From: Tenebrio molitor
Taxonomy: Eukaryota > Arthropoda > Insecta > Coleoptera > Tenebrionidae
Direction: 5' to 3'
NCBI RefSeq assembly: GCF_963966145.1
Contig: NC_091052.1
Span: 16,306,001-16,370,000, forward strand
DNA: 64,000 nucleotides
Position 1 is the first letter of the stretch. Each line of letters opens with the position of its first letter. The position numbers and the translations under genes are program-made. Shown here piece after piece: positions 57,958 to 64,000 of this stretch. The notes under the pieces are model-generated. The model was not told where the DNA came from and ran no database searches. It saw nothing but the letters and a program-made list of their open reading frames with translations.

Positions 57958-59123
57958 TGTCCGTTGCAACATGTTCCTTTTACAACTTACAACCCCCACC
58001 TGTGCAGTAGAATTTCTTTTTAAATGTCATATAAAAACACTTACCACATTTTAAAGTTACGTTAAAATGTCTACGCCAATGCCGCTTAACCGCCCACCAA
58101 AATTCATATTTTCAAATGAATCAAAGTTTAGCTTAGTTTTTATTTGATCATTTATGTATTACAATCGATTGATTATTAAGCCGACTTTGAAGCTTTTTCC
58201 TTGTCCATAAAATTTGATGCATAAAGCATACATATTTGGCAAAGCTAATTAATTAATTGTGGCGCTGAGTATAGTTTACTTTATCTGCCGCTCGTCAGCT
58301 CGTTAGATGCCATGGCAACGAAGTGACACTTTAGCATTATCAATCCAGCAGTATAATATTTTACTGACGTTTGAACAAAAACAGGTGTATAGTTGTTCAT
58401 CAGAAAGCAATCACCTTATTCGTAGACAGGAGCGATGCTTAATGCTCAAACTGACAATGGTAATACATAATAGTATAAGAGGTTTACCAAGAACAAATCT
58501 AGCGTCACGTACCAAGAAACTACATGTGTAATTATATTTTCTGCTTCAGAAACATCTTGCATTATAAAAGAGAAATTATGAATGTGGATTTCCGTAACCA
58601 TAACATTAGAAGTGAAAAACTTTCAGCAAACATATTCACTATTTGCTGAGGATTATTAGAGTGGTTTCCATATAGGATAAGTTTTCAGGAATGAAAGTTG
58701 TTAGTTTGAACATAATATGTATTTCAATACATTTTTAGGACAATGGTACTTCAATTTTGCAAAGATGATTTTAATAAGCTGAGCTGTATTAATTGTTTCT
58801 GCTTAGCTCGAAGTTTCGTGATTTCATTTATTCCTATAATAATCTTTAAATTTTAAGGTAAAAATTATAGTTTTGTTAAAGCAGGAAGAATAAGTGATAT
58901 TAATTACACGAAACTGTGGAACAGAGGAGTGCAATATACCATGCAATTTTTATACAGTATGTTTCAAAAATATATATAAAATGTAAAATGTATAAAAAAC
59001 AAAAGCATCTAAAATGTGCGGCGCTTTGCATTATTAGTTACACATAACCACACATTAAGCTTTACATAACCTAACAGTGACTTTGTGAACTAATGTTATT
59101 ATTACGTATTAATTAGACCGTAT
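57958..59123. other. AT-rich non-coding DNA
   Basis: No gene. TACAGTATGTTTCAAAA near 58955 is a lone TIR-like end. Confidence 0.45.
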
Positions 59124-59470
59124 CTACGGAACGACTTCTCGTTCAAATTTTGGTAACGGTGACTCGTTCATCAAGGAATTGTTCTCAAACCACATCCTTT
59201 TTTGATCTTCATTCATGACAACTACTCCTTGAGTGTAATTTATTGAGGGCGGAATATCTGTTAGCTGTAAATAATAATCTTTCTCAAAATAGTTTATGGG
59301 CATAGTAATCCTTAAAAGTGGTGATTTAGTACTCAAATAAAATTTGCGGGCCGCCTTTGAAATTTTAAGCGATTCGTCAAACAAAATCAGGTACAAGGGT
59401 AATAAAAGCTCTTGGGGAAAACCACTCCCGTAAAGCAAGTGTTCGACTATTTTGGAAATTTCAGTTAAAT
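59124..59470 (-). CDS. Candidate terminal exon of an unidentified host gene
   Basis: On the minus strand, a pyrimidine-rich acceptor (TTTGTTCCTAG|ATTTAAC) at 59471/59470 opens 115 codons ending in TAG at 59124-59126. The reading LLPLYLILFDESLKISKAAR, FYLSTKSPLLRITMPINYFE and WFENNSLMNESPLPKFEREV looks like genuine globular protein: balanced composition, few Cys, alternating helix-like stretches. The frame extends only about 50 bases past the acceptor before a stop, as expected if the rest is intron. No family is recognised. Upstream exons would lie at higher coordinates or beyond the window; none is obvious. A retrocopy fragment is the main alternative. Confidence 0.45.
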
Positions 59471-59830
59471 CTAGGAACAAATGCAAATTCAGATTGAGAT
59501 TAACACAAAATTGATATTCACTACATTAAGTGACTTTAGATTTTGTGTAAAAGTATTTCATATTCATTTAGGTTTTAACTTCATTTAATTTGTCCGATTT
59601 TATTTCTCTTGTCATTTTTTTTGTTACTCAATTCTTATTGAACACAGTCAGACACTTAGAGTCATTTGCAAATTCGTAATTCAACAACAAATTATTCAGA
59701 TTCGGTCTAGTCCTAACGAAATTCAAATTTTGGTGGAAAAAGTGGAAACACACTAGGTTATAGAAATATTAAAAAAGTTCACGTGATTGGTTAGTGAATT
59801 TTGAAGCTAACAGAACTAATTGATCATTCG
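59471..59830. other. AT-rich non-coding DNA
   Basis: It may be intron of the candidate gene; no other feature. Confidence 0.4.
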
Positions 59831-59896
59831 GTCAAGAAAGGAGAGAAAAAGCTGGGTGTATTCTCAAACACCCAGCTTTTTCTTTCCTTTCTTGAC
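59831..59896. repeat. Near-perfect 29-bp hairpin
   Basis: Arms 59831-59859 and 59868-59896 pair at 28 of 29 positions around an 8-base loop, ATTCTCAA. The stem includes AAAAAGCTGGGTGT. It has no terminal repeat or second copy. It resembles a short-hairpin RNA precursor in shape, but perfect stems like this can also arise from a template-switch replication error. Confidence 0.9.
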
Positions 59897-62890
59897 TTAA
59901 ATTTGAAATAGACTGACCGGGAACCGATTGTAAATTCCAAAGTAAATAATTTTTATAATTTCTTAGCGTTTATTTGTGTTAAAGATTTAAAATCATATAC
60001 ATTATTGTAGTTGCAACAGCTGCTTCGTTCGTTTGATTTACACATGCAGTTCTCAAACAAATTTTACGGCAATTTCTTGAACATCGTAGAACAACGAATT
60101 TTATTTGTATTTTTTCAGGGGCCAATAAATAGTGATTTATACTGAAAGACGCCATTTTGAAATTTTTTACGAATCTAATTGTGTTTTTTGAACTTTCGCT
60201 TGGACATCTGCAACGTTACGTAAGTAATAGTTGCTGCGAAAGATTTTTGTTCTTTTTTTCGGGTGCCATTTATTCATTCATTATCGCAGCTTTAGATGCT
60301 ACAACAGGTATTAGGTACAATTCCTACAGGCAGTCATGCTGTGATTTATAAAAAAATAAATAACCAACAAGGAAGAAAAACAAGGAAGAAAAACAAGGAT
60401 GCAGATTTCATACCGACAAGGTTTTCTATAACCAAGATGTAAACAATAACTAAAATGTTTTAATAGATTTTTCAAGAGTAATAACACTTCTTGGCACAAT
60501 AGTTGTACCTATAAACATGAAAAGTAACAAAACAGAATGGTGAAAACAGTGTGGTGATTCATGCCAGAACAGATGGCAAAGCAAAGACAAAAATGTTCCT
60601 TGTTTTTACCAGTACAAAGCATAAATTTATTGAGAAGCGATTTTTGCAGATTAAAATTTTTTGAATGCGCCACGGGTAATCTTCCCATTTAGTTACCTCA
60701 TAACACTTGATCAAGTATAATACTTAAAATAAAAACAGAATTCATTTTCCAAAAATAAACAATGAAACGATTATTTCTGAGATAAATTAACGCAATTTCT
60801 TAGGGAATTTAGTTTTTGTCGTTTGCTTAAAGACACATTATAGTTTGAAGCTGATTCAAGACACTAATGGTTTCCTGTAAGGATACGAAATGCTTAAGAA
60901 AAAGAAAGACATAAAACTATGCAACAAGTTACTACAGATAAATAGAATAAATTGTCAAGACGTAACGATTAGCTTTGATATTTAACAACTACGGAAAGAT
61001 ATCGTTACAACCAGTAATTAGCACATAAGTTATTACAGACATTATTAATTGTATTTAAAAAATAAAATCAATACATAATGAAATATTGTGGCCAATACTA
61101 TCGAAAAATGTACTGGAAACATTACATACTTCATATGCTACAGTCTGTTTCTGAGCCCGATGCCGCTAAGCCATAAAACGACCGACAGATTCCACTGCGT
61201 CCAAAACATTTCATGAATAATTAATTGTAAGCAGCCTAGGCCATTCTCCTGGTATTAAAATATGTATTACAATTCAACTTTTCAACTAAAGTCCTATCCT
61301 CACCAGGCATCTTCCAAACATCATGTTTTCTCATTCTTACGCCCGAACACAGCTTTCAGAACGAGGAAGAAATTTGCATGTGATTATTATTGATTTATGG
61401 CAACCCGGTTTTACGACTTACCGGCATCGAACTCAGAAACGGAGTATATCTATGCTATCTGTCCTTTTTTACACATACACTCTAAGCGCTTCTTCACAGA
61501 AATTGAATCATATAATTTACACAGCGAATCACATGTAGTTTTACGTATTAGTTTATAAATTATCAAACCAACCATTTACAACTTGGCACCTCGTTTTTTT
61601 AATTAGCAGCATAAAAGCACAATTTCAGAATTAGCAGAATAGAATGACGAATACCATTGCAGTCATATGATTTATCATAGTATTCTAGTTTCGCATATAT
61701 TCGTCGTCTTCCATTCAGTGTTAACACAGTTTTATGAGGTTGAGCCCACGTAGAGCTTCATTTTACGTGTGAAAAGCTTGATTGATATTTGATTCCGTCT
61801 TGTAATGTCTTGATACAAATCGTATTTAGTTGTTTATTTGTAGTCGTTAATGGGAGAACAAGGGAATCAATTACTTGCCGATGACTTGGATCAGGAGTCA
61901 GAGCAACCAGCCAAGGATGTCGAATTTGGCGCAAAGCTCAGGAGCGTTTATCGCGTTCGCGAGCCGATTTTAATTACAGAGTTGCCGTTATAGAATAGTC
62001 CCGCGAGCGCAATCAGCAGCAGTGCAAATGCGTACTAGGTAGCGTCCAGAAATATATGTGTACAGATTAAGGATTAATTAATTACCTCGTAAACGGGTAG
62101 CGAGCGAGAGAAACACCACGATAACAGTGCTAATGAGATTAACCAACAAGCAGTGCAGCATAAGTGGCTTAATTGATAGTTCAGGGAGCAAGGCATGAGA
62201 TAGCCTTGTACGAACGCATGTAACCGGCCATTTTTACAGCCGTCGGTATTTATGTCATCTGATATTGCTGGAGAGACTGTGTTTGTTGTTGCATGTGTTC
62301 ATTGTGTGCGTGTTGTTCAGGTGGAGACCAACAAATCCAAACTTCTTAGGTCTGCAAGATTCGAATGTCTGAATCGGGCACTGGATAATCCACATCGTAA
62401 ATTTCGACTATAACGATTAGTGAGGCGGCGAACTCGCGATCTTGTCCTGACCGGCGGCTCGCTCCACCACATCCGTCGCCATTATGGAGTCAATTAAAGG
62501 AAATTGGTGAGGTCGCGGCGTTGTAAATTGGATTGCTTTCCGAAGATTACATACAGATACGAGCTCTACAGGTCATATATCACTTATCTCGCTCGCTAAT
62601 AATTGGTTTATCGTATATCGCCAGCTTTGCCAACTTCAGCTTGCTGAATCTCGAAAAGATTCAAATTGAGACGTTCTCTGAAGCGAATGAAACGTCTTCT
62701 CATCTAGATTTACTTTGAACGTAATTATTGCATCTAACGGGTGGGCCAAAACTACATAATGGAAACATTTCAAATTATAGTAGGCTCCTATCATAGCTTA
62801 AAGTCAAAGATCTTAATCCATTGATTTATGTACTTGTTTAATAGATTATTGGTGATTTGTGCTCAGTTGTTGATCAAATTTTATATAAAA
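59897..62890. other. Unique non-coding DNA
   Basis: No gene or repeat partner recognised. GC-richer at about 61850-62530. AAGGAAGAAAAACAAGGAAG is a short tandem near 60370. The bases 62740-62890 may contain the 5' end of the mariner relic, but no TIR pair is seen. Confidence 0.4.
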
Positions 62891-63635
62891 ATGGGTCAAG
62901 CATTAGATTTAAGGAAACATGTGTACCTGATGTTTGACCACACATCTAAAAAAGAAGTTGCAAAACACTTTCAGACAGCAAATGTCCCAACTTCCACAAT
63001 TTATAATATTGGCAATGGTTTCGAAAGTGGCTTACGAAAAACCAAAAGGTGGTAGACCTCGCATTCTTAACAATCGAGAACAGAAAATTTTGAGTGAAAC
63101 CCAGATTGGTATATCCAGAGGAAACTGGTTGCAAAATACAATGTTTCCCTTGAATGTATCCGCTACACTCCATCTAAACGCAATTTGGGATATTACAAAA
63201 GGCAGAAAGCTCCTAAATATAGCGAAAAGCAAATCGCTACAATACGGTGAATTTCGGAAGAAAATTATTATACTTTTAAAAATGATAACATTGCAGGAAA
63301 TGACGATTACTACACCAGCGATAAAGAAAATGTTTCGGACAATATTGATTATGTACTTAAACAGAAATTAGAGAAAAAAATTCTACTCTGGGTCGTTATT
63401 TCTGAAAATGGGTTGTCAAGCCCGGTGACCAGGTGTTCTCGAGGATCAGCAGATACGAGTACATATCGAAAAGTATGTCTTCCTGGTCACAATTTTATTA
63501 GAAATTTTCATTCCACTGGTCAATACTTTGGTCATATTTAACTTCTTCCTATTATGCCCAAAAAAATTTAGAATTGTTACAGAGCAAAAACATGAAATTT
63601 GTGACAAAATAGTATGTACGTGCGATCGAAAATAA
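62891..63635 (+). pseudogene. Mariner-type transposase relic
   Basis: The ATG at 62891 opens MGQALDLRKHVYLMF with a helix-turn-helix (VPTSTIYNI). A frameshift near 63030 leads to GRPRILNNREQK, the linker GRPR motif. Back in frame, KLVAKYNVSLE and KRQKAPKYSEKQ are followed by a TGA at 63248. The next piece, YTFKNDNIAGNDDYYTSDKE and WVVISENG, follows directly, so the segment normally holding the first catalytic Asp is deleted. A later frame gives WSYLTSSYYAQKNLELL, where the family has WPD(L)ASxHYA: the second catalytic Asp is Tyr here. VRAIE near 63616 corresponds to the VRPIE motif beside the third acidic residue. The enzyme is dead. Confidence 0.85.
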
Positions 63636-63772
63636 AAAAAATCGATAGGGCCGTAATTAATACGCTTCAGTTGGCATCACGTAAAAATTTAATTCAAAAG
63701 TCATCAGATGTCATTACAATAGTACCTAACTGTCATTATTAATTATTGACTATTAAAATTTGCTATCACAAT

Positions 63773-63937
63773 ATGTTCACTTTAGAGCAAAACATTTTCA
63801 TTGTGCAGTGTTAATTCACAAATGGAGAATGGTCTTATTCGACACCTCGAGTTTTTGAGGAATTTCAACAAAAGTTTTCGGACTTTCAAGACACTTACCA
63901 ACAATTTGCCTTGATTATTTCGTTTTTCCATACCTGA
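63773..63937 (+). pseudogene. Second transposase N-terminal relic (DNA-binding domain)
   Basis: MFTLEQNIFIVQC, then a TAA, then TNGEWSYSTPRVFEEFQQKF, FSDFQDTY and a final TGA. The pattern FTxEQxxFIVxxYFxNG...S..RVxEEFxxKFPD is an insect transposase-associated N-terminal helix-turn-helix (recalled, not searched). The usual ETGSV linker is blurred after the end. It lies 140 bases beyond the mariner relic and is from a different family. The window ends before any catalytic part. Confidence 0.55.
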
Positions 63938-64000
63938 AAAACAGGCGTGGCACAATTCCCGAATTAATGCAAGTAATTATTGATACCTGCAATTTAATTG

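Overview
The window looks like nuclear DNA of an insect, most likely a beetle or a similarly repeat-rich holometabolan. It is AT-rich, has no operons or bacterial ribosome-binding sites, and carries a 60-nt spliceosomal intron. It also holds jockey-type and other non-LTR retrotransposon fragments, mariner-type transposase relics and dozens of TA-flanked miniature inverted-repeat elements (MITEs). No complete, recognisable host protein gene is visible, so this is best read as a large intergenic or intronic region. All repeat assignments come from matching copies or inverted ends inside this window, not from a database.

Layout: 0-3.5 kb has an edge-cut MITE, a 1-kb long-terminal-inverted-repeat (TIR) element with a probable transposase relic, and a GC-rich block. 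3.5-9.7 kb is mostly unique non-coding DNA with one MITE and a recombinase-type relic. 9.7-12.7 kb is a MITE cluster. 14.56-15.96 kb is the 3' part of a non-LTR ORF2 on the minus strand, followed by a MITE. 18.9-24.9 kb is dense MITE territory with nested insertions and an odd element whose ends carry three direct and three inverted 16-18-bp repeats. 25.1-26.6 kb is the most notable locus: a two-exon tyrosine-recombinase gene between inverted repeats, beside a 110-bp palindrome, within a repeat whose short version lies at 53.5 kb. 29.7-30.5 kb has a jockey-like reverse-transcriptase fragment and another recombinase-type relic. 32.8-48.3 kb has further MITEs, nested insertions and strong palindromes separated by unique DNA. 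50.0-50.5 and 59.1-59.5 kb contain candidate host exons of unknown function. 51.9-57.9 kb has more MITEs and a U6-snRNA-derived sequence. 62.9-64.0 kb has two decayed transposases.

How the parts relate: most MITEs start with TACAGGG-, TACTAT-, TATTGGG- or TAGAGG-type ends and lie between TA dinucleotides, as expected if mariner/Tc1-type transposases moved them. The only transposases seen here are broken, so any mobilising enzyme would have to be encoded elsewhere. Separately, the tyrosine-recombinase family leaves one near-intact but C-terminally truncated gene, two relics and one short derivative, often beside hairpins with a CGAG-type core. The long unique stretches, some of them GC-richer, carry repeated CCATAAA/TTTATGG-type motifs and may be regulatory, but that is inference.
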